DNA of 5,765 bases from SAR324 cluster bacterium (GTDB lineage: Bacteria > SAR324 > JACQKK01), in NCBI GenBank assembly GCA_022572825.1, contig JACZVE010000222.1, forward strand, positions 1-5,765, read 5' to 3'. The notes beneath the pieces are model-generated. The model was not told the DNA's origin and did no database searches. It saw only the letters and a program-made list of their open reading frames with translations. A program made the position numbers and the translations under genes. Shown here in pieces: positions 1 to 5,644 of the stretch (position 1 is its first letter; the number at the start of each line of letters is the position of its first letter).

Positions 1-2873
1 CCCGCACGGCAGTCGCGCTTGACCTGCTCCACCGCGTCGCGCAGTTCCAGCGCCTTGGGGTCTTTCTTCTCGATCAGGGTGCGGGCATTGCCGCGCAGGC
101 CCAGGTGCTTGCCGTAGAGCATCTGCGGGTTGATGTAGCTCCAGATCTCGTCCAGGTTCAGCTCGGGCAGCACGTGCCGATCCAGGTCCGGCACCGGCGG
201 AATCGGCAGATCCAACCGCACCCGCGCCGAGCGGGTCGCCGGGCGCTCCAGGCGCACCTGGACCTTGGCCGGCGCGGCGCCGCTTTCGGCGGCCTCCCTG
301 GCCAGGCGGGCCTCCAGCTTGGGGCGCTTGGCGGGGTCGGTGATGGCATTGGCCAGATCCAGTCCATTCATCGCGTCGTTGGCGTAGGCGACCAGGCTGC
401 CGTAGGCTGGCGCAATGCGCCTGTGCGTGAAGTTGCGGCTGAGGGCGGCGCCGCCGACCAGGATCGGCGCGGAGATGCCGCCCGCCCGCAGATCCTCCGC
501 CGTGACGACCATTTGCTGGGCGGACTTGACCAGCAGCCCGGACAGCCCTATCAGATCCGGCTTGTGCTCGTGGTAGGCCTCGATCAGGGTCGCCGGCGGA
601 CACTTGATGCCCAGGTTGATCACCTTGTAGCCGTTGTTGCTGAAGATGATGTCCACCAGGTTCTTGCCGATGTCGTGGACGTCGCCCTTCACGGTGGCCA
701 GAATGATCGAGCCGCGGTTCACCTCGTCGTGCTTCTCCATGAACTGTTCCAGGTGCGCCACGGCGGTCTTCATGGCCTCCGCGCTCTGCAGCACCTCGGC
801 GACGATGAGCTTGTTGTCGTTGAACAGGCGGCCCACCTCGTCCATCCCGGCCATCAGCGGGCCGTTGACGATCTCCAGCGGTTTTTGCGTCCTGCGCGCC
901 GCTTCCACATCCGCGATCAGCCCGTCCTTGGAGCCTTCCACGATGTAGCGGGCCAGCCGCTGCTCCAGCGGCAGCTTCTCCTTGGCGACGGTCGCCGAGG
1001 CGGGCGTTTTCCCTCGGTAGTGGTTGGCGAAGGCCGTCACGGGATCGTCCCCGCGGTTGAACAGCAGGTTGTCCGCCAGCCGCTTTTCCGCCTCGGGTAT
1101 GGAGGCGTAGCGCTGCAGTTTTTCCGAGTTGACGATGGCCAGGTCCAGGCCCGCCTGCACGCAGTGGTAGAGGAACACCGCGTTGAGCACCTCGCGGCCC
1201 GCTTCGGGCAGGCCGAAGGAGACGTTGCTGATGCCCAGCACGGTCTTGCACGACGGGAGGGCTTGCTTGATCAGCCGCACACCGGCGATGGTCTCCGCGG
1301 CCGAACCGAGGTAGTTCTCGTCGCCGGTGGCGCAGGGGAACACCAGCGGGTCGAAGATGATGTCCGCCGGATCGACCCCGTACTTCTCCGTGAGCAACTG
1401 GTAGGAGCGGCGGGCGATCTCCAGCTTGCGCGCGCGGGTGACACCCATGCCCTGTTTGGGATCCTCGTCGATGGTGCCCACGATCAAGGCGGCGCCATAC
1501 CGCGTGGCCAGCGGCACCACGGCGGCGAAACGCTCCTCGCCGTCCTCCAGGTTGATGGAGTTGATGATGCTCTTGCCCTGGCAGTAAGGCAGCGCGGCCT
1601 CGATCACGGCGGCATCCGTGGAGTCGATCATCAGCGGCACCTTGATCTTGGCGATCACCTGCTCCAGGAAGCGCCGCATGTCGGCCATCTCGTCGCGATC
1701 GGGGTTGGCCAGGTTGATGTCGATCACCTGCGCGCCGCTGTTGACCTGCCGCCGCGCGATGTCGCTGGCCTCGTCGAACTGCTCGGCCACCAGCAGCCGC
1801 TTGAACTTGCGGCTGCCCACCGAGTTGGTGCGTTCCCCCACGATGACGGGGCGCACATCCTCGCTGATCTCCAGAAAGTCAATGCCGGAGATGACGCTAC
1901 GCCGGGAGTCGGGGGGGATGCGCGGCGTTTTGCCCGCCGCCAGGGCCGCGAAGGCCTCGGTGTGGCGCGACGTGGTGCCGCAGCAGCCGCCGATCAGGTT
2001 CACCCATCCCTGTTCGATGAAGCGGCCCAGCACCGCGCGCATCATGTCGGGCGTTTCCAGGTAGTGGCCATCCTCGTCCGGCAGGCCGGCGTTGGGCATC
2101 ACGGCCACGGGAAACTTGGCCACGGCGGCCAGCGAGCGCACGTGATCCGTCATGAAGGCCGGGCCCGTGGCGCAGTTGAGCCCCAAGTAAAGCAAGTCCT
2201 TGTGCATGATGCTGGTGTAGAACGCCTCCACTCCCTGCCCGGCCAGCATGGTGCCCATGGGCTCTATCGTGCAGGAGACCGCCACGGGGATATCGTAGCC
2301 GATCTCGTCGAACAACCGGTCGATGCCCAACAGCGCGGCCTTCACGTTGCGGGTGTCCTGACAGGTCTCCACGAGCAGATAGTCCGCGCCACCGGCCACC
2401 AGCCCGGCCGCCTGATCGTGGAAGTTGGATTCCAGTTCGCCGAAGGTGGTGCCGCCGGTCACCGAGATGGCCTTGGTGGTGGGACCCATGGAGCCCGCCA
2501 CGTAGCGCGGGCGCTTCGGCGTGGCGAAGCGCTCGGCCGCGGCGCGGGCCAGTTCCGCCGCGCACCGGTTGATCTCGATGGCTTTGTCGGCCAGGCCGTA
2601 CTCGGCCAATACCAGGGGCGTGCCGCCGAAGGTGTCCGTCTCGATAACGTCGGCACCCGCGGCCAGATAGGCCTCGTGCATGGAGGTGACCACATCCGGG
2701 CGGGTCAGCACCAAATACTCGTTGCAGCCCTCGTAGTCCGGGCCGCCGAAGTCCTCGGCGCTCAAGCGCCGATCCTGCAGGTAAGTGCCCGTGGCACCGT
2801 CCAGCACCAGAATGCGCTGAGCGAGCGCTGTTTTCAGGCCCTCGCTGCGTGCATGTCGTCGCGAGCTGTCCAC
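1..2873 (-). CDS. metH: Cobalamin-dependent methionine synthase (3' end off the window)
   Basis: This cytoplasmic enzyme transfers a methyl group from 5-methyltetrahydrofolate through methylcobalamin to homocysteine, giving methionine. The frame is open for 957 codons and leaves at base 1. The homocysteine domain (about residues 20-312) opens with RILVLDGATGTYLQ and has zinc ligands Cys234 (GLNCATGP) and Cys297-Cys298 (GGCCGT), with the 63-residue spacing of E. coli Cys247/310/311. The pterin domain follows (about 335-600, VIVGERTN near 340), then the B12 cap (about 630-725). The B12-binding domain has KGDVHDIGKN with Asp731 and His733, and Ser784, matching the spacing of E. coli Asp757/His759/Ser810. 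The last visible part, with DEIWSYINPQMLYGKHLG, begins the SAM-dependent reactivation domain of the shorter MetH class. I chose GTG at 2873 because AAGGA (2879-2883) lies 5 nt upstream and no in-frame ATG follows an upstream in-frame stop. The gene lies 94 nt after the regulator with no terminator between, so the two are probably cotranscribed. The family is near certain; the C-terminus is unseen. Confidence 0.97.
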   Translation of the reverse strand, partial: MDSSRRHARSEGLKTALAQRILVLDGATGTYLQDRRLSAEDFGGPDYEGCNEYLVLTRPDVVTSMHEAYLAAGADVIETDTFGGTPLVLAEYGLADKAIEINRCAAELARAAAERFATPKRPRYVAGSMGPTTKAISVTGGTTFGELESNFHDQAAGLVAGGADYLLVETCQDTRNVKAALLGIDRLFDEIGYDIPVAVSCTIEPMGTMLAGQGVEAFYTSIMHKDLLYLGLNCATGPAFMTDHVRSLAAVAKFPVAVMPNAGLPDEDGHYLETPDMMRAVLGRFIEQGWVNLIGGCCGTTSRHTEAFAALAAGKTPRIPPDSRRSVISGIDFLEISEDVRPVIVGERTNSVGSRKFKRLLVAEQFDEASDIARRQVNSGAQVIDINLANPDRDEMADMRRFLEQVIAKIKVPLMIDSTDAAVIEAALPYCQGKSIINSINLEDGEERFAAVVPLATRYGAALIVGTIDEDPKQGMGVTRARKLEIARRSYQLLTEKYGVDPADIIFDPLVFPCATGDENYLGSAAETIAGVRLIKQALPSCKTVLGISNVSFGLPEAGREVLNAVFLYHCVQAGLDLAIVNSEKLQRYASIPEAEKRLADNLLFNRGDDPVTAFANHYRGKTPASATVAKEKLPLEQRLARYIVEGSKDGLIADVEAARRTQKPLEIVNGPLMAGMDEVGRLFNDNKLIVAEVLQSAEAMKTAVAHLEQFMEKHDEVNRGSIILATVKGDVHDIGKNLVDIIFSNNGYKVINLGIKCPPATLIEAYHEHKPDLIGLSGLLVKSAQQMVVTAEDLRAGGISAPILVGGAALSRNFTHRRIAPAYGSLVAYANDAMNGLDLANAITDPAKRPKLEARLAREAAESGAAPAKVQVRLERPATRSARVRLDLPIPPVPDLDRHVLPELNLDEIWSYINPQMLYGKHLGLRGNARTLIEKKDPKALELRDAVEQVKRDCRA

Positions 2874-2967
2874 CGATTTCCTTTTTGCAAAACGTTTATT
2901 TGAAGGCTGCTGATGAATTGCGAAAGGCTGATTCCCTCACCTCCGGCGAAATTCCGTTATCGTGTGC

Positions 2968-3981
2968 TCATTTGGCCGCCACGGCGGGACTCCCGCCACG
3001 CCCGTGCGCCGGTTCCAGGCGCGCATCCGGCTTGACCGCCGTGGCCAGAATCACACGGAAGACCTCGCCACGGCGCTGATGCACCTGCTCCTGCTCCACC
3101 TGCTCCAGCCCGGCGGCCGTGAGCATCTCGGCGAGCTGTTCCGGCGTGAAGCCCAGGTGGCGGTGGCCCAATCTGGCCAGTACCCATTCCTGCTGATGTG
3201 GCGCCAGGTCCACCACCACCAGGCGCCCACCCGGACGAAGCAGCCGCTGGGCCACGGTCACGCCGAACGCCGGCTGGGCCATGTGATGCAAGGATTGGGA
3301 AAACACGGCCAGGTCGTAACTCCCGTCCGGCTCCTCCAGCGCCTCGATGCGGCCCACCTTGAATTCCACATTGTGCCGGCGCTCCCGTTCGGCCCGCTTG
3401 CGAGCCGCCGCGATGGCGCGCGGATTGGAATCGATGCCCACCACGCGGCGCGCGAAGCGGCTGATCTCCACCGAGATCGTGCCGTCCCCGCAGCCCATAT
3501 CGATGGCGTCCAAAGCGGGCAGCAGGAAGTGCAGCGCCCGTGACCAGGCAAACCAGGACTGGCCCGGCTCCAGCAGCTTTTCGCTCAGGCCCCCGCCGAA
3601 GTTCTCCCGCTGGCGCAACACCTCGGTTAGGCGCGGCAGATCGCTGAATGGGTCCTCCGCCGAGGCCAGTTGCGAGCGGACGAAGTCCCACACGGTGCCC
3701 AGCACGCCGTCGCTGCCCGCATCGGAGCCGTCGGCTCCCGCGGCCGCCGCGTCGAGATGCAGACCGGCGGGAATCTGGTAGTACGTCCAGACGCCCTCGC
3801 GGCGCTCTTCCACCAGCCCCGCCTTGCGCAGCAAGCTCAGGTGCCGCGATATGCCCGACTGCGCCAGTCCGAGAATAGAGGTAATCTCGCTGACGTTGAG
3901 GGGCTCCCGCGCGATCAGCCGCAGGATGCGCAGCCGAGTGTCATCCCCCAGCAGCTTCAGGGAATTGGCCAGTTCCAGCAT
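2968..3981 (-). CDS. sahR: SahR-like ArsR-family regulator with a C-terminal SAM/SAH-binding methyltransferase-like domain
   Basis: This is a 337-residue two-domain protein. Residues 1-75 form an ArsR-type winged helix (LKLLGDDTRLRILRLI, then the recognition region SGISRHLSLLRKAGL and wing VEERREGVWTYYQI). A low-complexity Ala/Gly/Asp linker lies at about 75-93. Residues 155-315 are a class I methyltransferase fold with motif I DMGCGDG (161-167), the acidic VGIDSNP loop (181-187), SYDLAVFSQSLHHM, and LLRPGGRLVVVDL. The only cysteine is Cys164 in motif I, so the metal-binding cysteines of arsenic or cadmium ArsR sensors are absent. SahR proteins of this layout are known to control methionine-cycle genes such as ahcY and metH in response to SAH. 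Direct adjacency to metH supports that role here, as repressor of its own unit; whether the domain still methylates anything is unknown. ATG 3981 was chosen because GGAG (3987-3990) lies 5 nt upstream and the homology starts there. An upstream in-frame ATG at 4260 would run through the promoter and is rejected. Confidence 0.88.
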   Translation of the reverse strand: MLELANSLKLLGDDTRLRILRLIAREPLNVSEITSILGLAQSGISRHLSLLRKAGLVEERREGVWTYYQIPAGLHLDAAAAGADGSDAGSDGVLGTVWDFVRSQLASAEDPFSDLPRLTEVLRQRENFGGGLSEKLLEPGQSWFAWSRALHFLLPALDAIDMGCGDGTISVEISRFARRVVGIDSNPRAIAAARKRAERERRHNVEFKVGRIEALEEPDGSYDLAVFSQSLHHMAQPAFGVTVAQRLLRPGGRLVVVDLAPHQQEWVLARLGHRHLGFTPEQLAEMLTAAGLEQVEQEQVHQRRGEVFRVILATAVKPDARLEPAHGRGGSPAVAAK

Positions 3982-4007
3982 CGTTGCTCCAATCAAATCA
4001 ATATAGG

Positions 4008-4036
4008 AGTATATAGTGATATACTTTGGATGGCAA
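4008..4036 (-). promoter_or_regulatory. Sigma70-type promoter of the sahR-metH unit
   Basis: On the minus strand, TTGCCA (4036-4031) is followed by a 17-bp spacer and TATACT (4013-4008). Both boxes match the sigma70 consensus well and the spacing is ideal. The start of transcription would fall near 4001, leaving a 5' leader of about 20 nt that contains the sahR ribosome binding site. The likely operator dyad overlaps the spacer and -10 box, which suits repression by blocking RNA polymerase. Predicted from sequence only. Confidence 0.7.
4009..4024. promoter_or_regulatory. Candidate SahR operator (perfect GTATAT-N4-ATATAC dyad)
   Basis: A perfect inverted repeat with 6-bp arms (4009-4014 and 4019-4024) and a 4-bp centre covers part of the promoter spacer and the -10 box. 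A second dyad, ATATA-GGAG-TATAT (4001-4014), overlaps it, so this AT-rich patch has two possible dimer sites. ArsR-family dimers typically bind such AT-rich imperfect palindromes over their own promoters. No comparable dyad lies in the 94 nt before metH, which fits control of metH through the shared upstream promoter. Confidence 0.6.
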
Positions 4037-4291
4037 CCGCTGAATTCGAAATACGGAAAAGCGCATGGCGCGTCGTACGCAGGACGCGCGACCTGTCCGC
4101 CGACGGGTAAGGTGCGCGTGATGCACTCGCTTCGGGCAATCGGAACGGCGGTGTTGGATTCGGAATAAAACGAGTGCGGGGCAAGAAACGCGCGAGTCGC
4201 CCCCTTTTTACGCCGGGCACGGAACGTCAAACCCGGGTGCGGAGACACAACTCTTTGCAATCACTCCGAAAACGGGGGGCAGAGGCCAAGC

Positions 4292-4308
4292 GCCCCGTTC
4301 GACGGGGC
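4292..4308. repeat. Perfect 6-bp GC inverted repeat
   Basis: GCCCCG (4292-4297) and CGGGGC (4303-4308) flank a 5-nt centre. On the minus strand this would fold as a short, very stable stem about 140 nt beyond the stop of the 56-aa gene. No U-tract follows on either strand, so it is not an intrinsic terminator by itself. The function is unknown, and stems of this size also arise by chance in GC-rich DNA. Confidence 0.4.
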
Positions 4309-4392
4309 TCCGGAACTGGCTGCCAGGGGCGAACGGTGCCACTTGCAAAGGAGAAGTGCGCGACGCGCAAGGCAGAAACGCGCGGCTGGCGA

Positions 4393-4423
4393 GCGGTTCA
4401 CGGGGCAGCGCCCACCGAACCGC
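4393..4423 (-). terminator. Possible 3' stabilising or terminating hairpin of the 56-aa gene
   Basis: GCGGTTC (4393-4399) and GAACCGC (4417-4423) form a perfect 7-bp outer stem. Inside it GGGC (4403-4406) and GCCC (4410-4413) form a second stem with a 3-nt loop. On the minus strand it begins 24 nt after the stop codon of the 56-aa gene, as expected of an mRNA 3' end. No run of U follows, so classical rho-independent termination is not supported. Protection of the 3' end or rho-assisted termination remains possible. Confidence 0.35.
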
Positions 4424-4447
4424 GGGGCGCATTACATCACGGATTTG

Positions 4448-4618
4448 CTAAGGGGCCAGATTGGCGTCCCAGAGGACGCCGTTGAATCCACCCAGGGTGC
4501 CTGTGAAGGCGAGAAATAGCACCGATACTAAGAAGATCGTGGTGACGGTCGCGAAGAGGAGCGCGCCGAATTCGGCTACCCCAGGGTGAACGTGGGGAAT
4601 TTGCAGGCTGGACTTCAT
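4448..4618 (-). CDS. Small single-span membrane protein (56 aa), unrecognised
   Basis: The gene encodes 56 residues starting MKSSLQIPHVHPGVAEFG. One clear hydrophobic segment spans about residues 17-38 (FGALLFATVTTIFLVSVLFL plus AF). It is flanked by a short N-terminus with His9 and His11 and a Gly-rich tail ending NGVLWDANLAP. There is no cleavable signal-peptide pattern: only one Lys precedes the span and Glu16 sits beside it. The main evidence that it is real is the ribosome binding site GGGAGGTG, which ends 4 nt before ATG 4618 and is close to the perfect anti-16S complement. Length and layout resemble accessory subunits of respiratory or photosynthetic membrane complexes, but I do not recognise the family and assign no function. 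A 9-bp inverted repeat lies 38 nt upstream and a hairpin lies just downstream. The gene points the same way as sahR but is 466 nt from it and probably a separate transcript. Confidence 0.78.
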   Translation of the reverse strand: MKSSLQIPHVHPGVAEFGALLFATVTTIFLVSVLFLAFTGTLGGFNGVLWDANLAP

Positions 4619-4656
4619 GATTCACCTCCCATGAGCCGGCACATAAGCACCCATCC

Positions 4657-4683
4657 CCTCGCAAATGCGATAATTTTGCGAGG
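4657..4683. repeat. Perfect 9-bp inverted repeat upstream of the 56-aa gene
   Basis: CCTCGCAAA (4657-4665) and TTTGCGAGG (4675-4683) flank a 9-nt centre. It lies 38 nt upstream of the small gene's start codon. It could be a 5' leader hairpin in that mRNA or a dimeric operator with half-sites 18 bp apart. No U-tract follows on the minus strand, so it is not a terminator. A chance 9-bp perfect dyad at this exact position is unlikely. Confidence 0.6.
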
Positions 4684-4692
4684 AATGCTTAC

Positions 4693-4705
4693 ATATTCCG
4701 AATAT
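4693..4705. promoter_or_regulatory. 13-bp palindrome ATATTC-C-GAATAT, candidate operator
   Basis: Two perfect 6-bp arms flank a single central base. The palindrome lies between the small minus-strand gene and the plus-strand promoter, ending 4 bp before that promoter's -35 box. A regulator bound here could act on both divergent transcripts. The sequence differs from the GTATAT dyad at sahR, so the same protein need not bind. Only symmetry and position support it. Confidence 0.35.
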
Positions 4706-4709
4706 AGGT

Positions 4710-4738
4710 TTGACTCACGGAGGAGAATCTTATATGAA
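4710..4738 (+). promoter_or_regulatory. Sigma70-like promoter of the candidate small RNA
   Basis: TTGACT (4710-4715) is followed by a 17-bp spacer and TATGAA (4733-4738). The -35 box matches consensus at five of six positions and the -10 at four. Transcription would start near 4745, about 75 nt before the intrinsic terminator. A strong Shine-Dalgarno-like GGAGGAG lies within the spacer (4719-4725), so a leader RNA starting further upstream is the competing reading. Confidence 0.45.
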
Positions 4739-4744
4739 ATAAAG

Positions 4745-4818
4745 CTGTCAAGTTTAATTCAGACTCACACCGTGAGTCGTGCCCCTGCTGATGCCAACAG
4801 TAGGGGCATTTTTATTTT
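4745..4818 (+). ncRNA. Candidate small regulatory RNA of about 74 nt
   Basis: From the predicted start the RNA would have about 17 unpaired nucleotides. Next comes a perfect 7-bp hairpin, GACTCAC (4762-4768) and GTGAGTC (4772-4778) with loop ACC. An 11-bp intrinsic terminator hairpin with a U-rich tail completes it. A single-stranded 5' end, one hairpin and a strong terminator is the usual layout of a bacterial trans-acting small RNA. No convincing open frame is present. The 5' end is an inference from the promoter. A terminated leader RNA is the main alternative. The family is not recognised. Confidence 0.5.
4780..4818 (+). terminator. Strong intrinsic terminator
   Basis: TGCCCCTGCTG (4780-4790) pairs with CAGTAGGGGCA (4798-4808) over 11 positions including one G-U wobble, with a 7-nt loop. 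TTTTTATTTT (4809-4818) follows directly. This is a complete rho-independent terminator for plus-strand transcription. On the minus strand no U-run follows the stem, so it works one way. No plus-strand protein gene lies upstream to use it, which is the main reason to propose a small RNA here. Confidence 0.88.
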
Positions 4819-5041
4819 CTGCCTCTCCCCTGAAAAATACAACAGACGACACTATTTCTTTCGTGCCGCTGCCTGTATTTCGATCACGCTGAGATCATAG
4901 GTGAATTATGGGCCCTGTCCGTCTGCCTCATTTTCCAGCTGAGCACTGAAAAATCCGTTCCATAGATTCCGCAGACGGCACGGACCCTTCCCTGCCGCTT
5001 ACTTCGACGGGTGGGGAGTAATAGGCGGGTGCGATCAACGC
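4819..5041. other. Intergenic stretch with a folded segment
   Basis: No protein gene is supportable. A 13-codon plus-strand frame (4908-4949) has an AGGTGA site (4899-4904) but overlaps the folded segment and resembles nothing known. CTGCCTC and CTGAAAAAT each occur twice in the same order (4819-4825 with 4830-4838, and 4923-4929 with 4946-4954), a loose direct duplication of unknown meaning. The folded segment is listed separately. Confidence 0.5.
4910..4987 (-). ncRNA. Structured RNA-like segment 3' of the 98-aa gene
   Basis: A perfect 8-bp outer stem joins CCGTCTGC (4919-4926) and GCAGACGG (4971-4978). It extends past a 3x3 internal loop by a GGGCCC/GGACCC stem (4910-4915 and 4982-4987). 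Inside, the minus strand folds TTTTTCAG with CTGGAAAA around a 7-nt loop. Two non-Watson-Crick positions are C-A mismatches on the plus strand but G-U wobbles on the minus strand, so the fold fits a minus-strand RNA better. It starts 54 nt after the stop of the 98-aa gene. No U-tract follows. It may be a 3' untranslated element or a separate small RNA; no known family is recognised. Confidence 0.4.
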
Positions 5042-5338
5042 TCAGGCAATGTTGCTGCGGGTGTGCGGCACCATGCTGCGCAGATTGCCCTCGAACATCG
5101 CCACGGCGCTATGGATCTCCCCCATGTGGCCGGAATCGCCAAGGATGATCTCACGGCGCTCCGGTGCCAGTATCTCGAAGGCCTGCTGGATAACCGCCAG
5201 TTTGCGCCAGTTCTGTTCGGTAATCGCCGCGTCCAGCTCCCGGTAGAGTGTGCATTCTCCCAGGTGTCCGCGGATCGCCAGGGCGATCCCCATCACGTCG
5301 TAATGAAGCCGCTTGGCCTCTCGCTCACTGATATTCAT
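5042..5338 (-). CDS. Hypothetical protein, 98 aa, soluble and helical
   Basis: The 98-residue product runs from MNISEREAKRLHYDVMG to VPHTRSNIA. It is rich in charged residues and in helix-forming stretches such as TLYRELDAAITEQNWRKLAV and the following QQAFEILAPERREIILG. It has no transmembrane segment, signal peptide, metal-binding cysteine pair (only Cys29) or catalytic motif that I can name. ATG 5338 was chosen because GGAG lies 6 nt upstream. The longer frame from 5506 lacks a ribosome binding site, and its extra 56 residues are Arg/Gly-rich and look non-coding. Its neighbours give no functional hint: the next gene downstream on this strand is the small membrane protein 423 nt away. A small regulatory or adaptor protein is possible, but that is only a guess from size and composition. 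Confidence 0.68.
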   Translation of the reverse strand: MNISEREAKRLHYDVMGIALAIRGHLGECTLYRELDAAITEQNWRKLAVIQQAFEILAPERREIILGDSGHMGEIHSAVAMFEGNLRSMVPHTRSNIA

Positions 5339-5575
5339 GCCGCGCTCCGGCTGAGGATTAGGTTCCGAGCACCCCCACTGAGTAGCGACATGCAAGCCCG
5401 GTTCCTTCCCCACCACGGTGCGGCCACCTCCTCGCAACCCGGTCTCTCGCGCAGCCCGCCGACGGCGCGCAGTCCAAAGAATCCCTGGGATCGACGGTTC
5501 CGGCATTTACCGAATGAGCAGAGCACGCTGGTGTGGCGACTTTGCAGTTCATGCAGACTATGAAGCGATGAGACT

Positions 5576-5599
5576 GGTTTTGCTGCTCTCGCTAAAACC
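5576..5599. repeat. Inverted repeat GGTTTT / AAAACC
   Basis: GGTTTT (5576-5581) and AAAACC (5594-5599) flank 12 nt. On the minus strand a GC pair next to a bulged A extends the stem to 8 bp. It is modest in strength and may be part of the hairpin array to its right. No role can be assigned. Confidence 0.35.
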
Positions 5600-5644
5600 T
5601 CACCCCGCCCGACCATTAAAAGCGGACGGAAATCCTCGCGGAAA

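Larger units (their letters stand above)
4037..4447. other. Intergenic stretch between the 56-aa gene and the sahR promoter
   Basis: No gene is supportable here. The open frames are Arg/Pro-rich shadows without ribosome binding sites or recognisable domains. The stretch holds two GC-rich inverted repeats, listed separately (4292-4308 and 4393-4423). A weak plus-strand GGGGC/GCCCC stem (4178-4203) is followed by five T residues. I see no clear promoter other than that of sahR at the left edge. Confidence 0.6.

Noticed and set aside
105..2903. A 932-codon open frame on the plus strand
   Set aside because: It lies exactly antisense and in codon register with metH. Its lack of stops only reflects that metH avoids TTA, CTA and TCA codons, as GC-rich genes do. 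The translation is His/Arg/Val-rich and has no domain.
4178..4209. An intrinsic terminator on the plus strand (GGGGC/GCCCC then TTTTT)
   Set aside because: The stem is only 5 bp with a 16-nt loop, and no plus-strand gene or promoter lies upstream.
3982..4260. A 93-residue N-terminal extension of the regulator
   Set aside because: It would read through the -35/-10 promoter and operator, lacks a ribosome binding site, and resembles no ArsR protein; ATG 3981 has a GGAG site and matches the family start.
4437..4664. A 75-codon minus-strand frame overlapping the small membrane protein
   Set aside because: It is in another frame, Arg-rich, and lacks a ribosome binding site, whereas the overlapping 56-codon frame has a near-perfect site and a transmembrane span.
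4586..4900. A 104-codon plus-strand frame across the small-RNA region
   Set aside because: It runs through the promoter, both hairpins and the terminator, has no ribosome binding site at its start, and has no protein-like pattern.
4908..4949. A 13-codon plus-strand leader peptide with an AGGTGA site
   Set aside because: It resembles no known leader, no plus-strand gene follows, and the overlapping fold favours the minus strand.
5339..5506. A 56-residue N-terminal extension of the 98-aa protein
   Set aside because: No ribosome binding site precedes ATG 5506 and the added residues are Arg/Gly-rich and unlike the rest of the protein.
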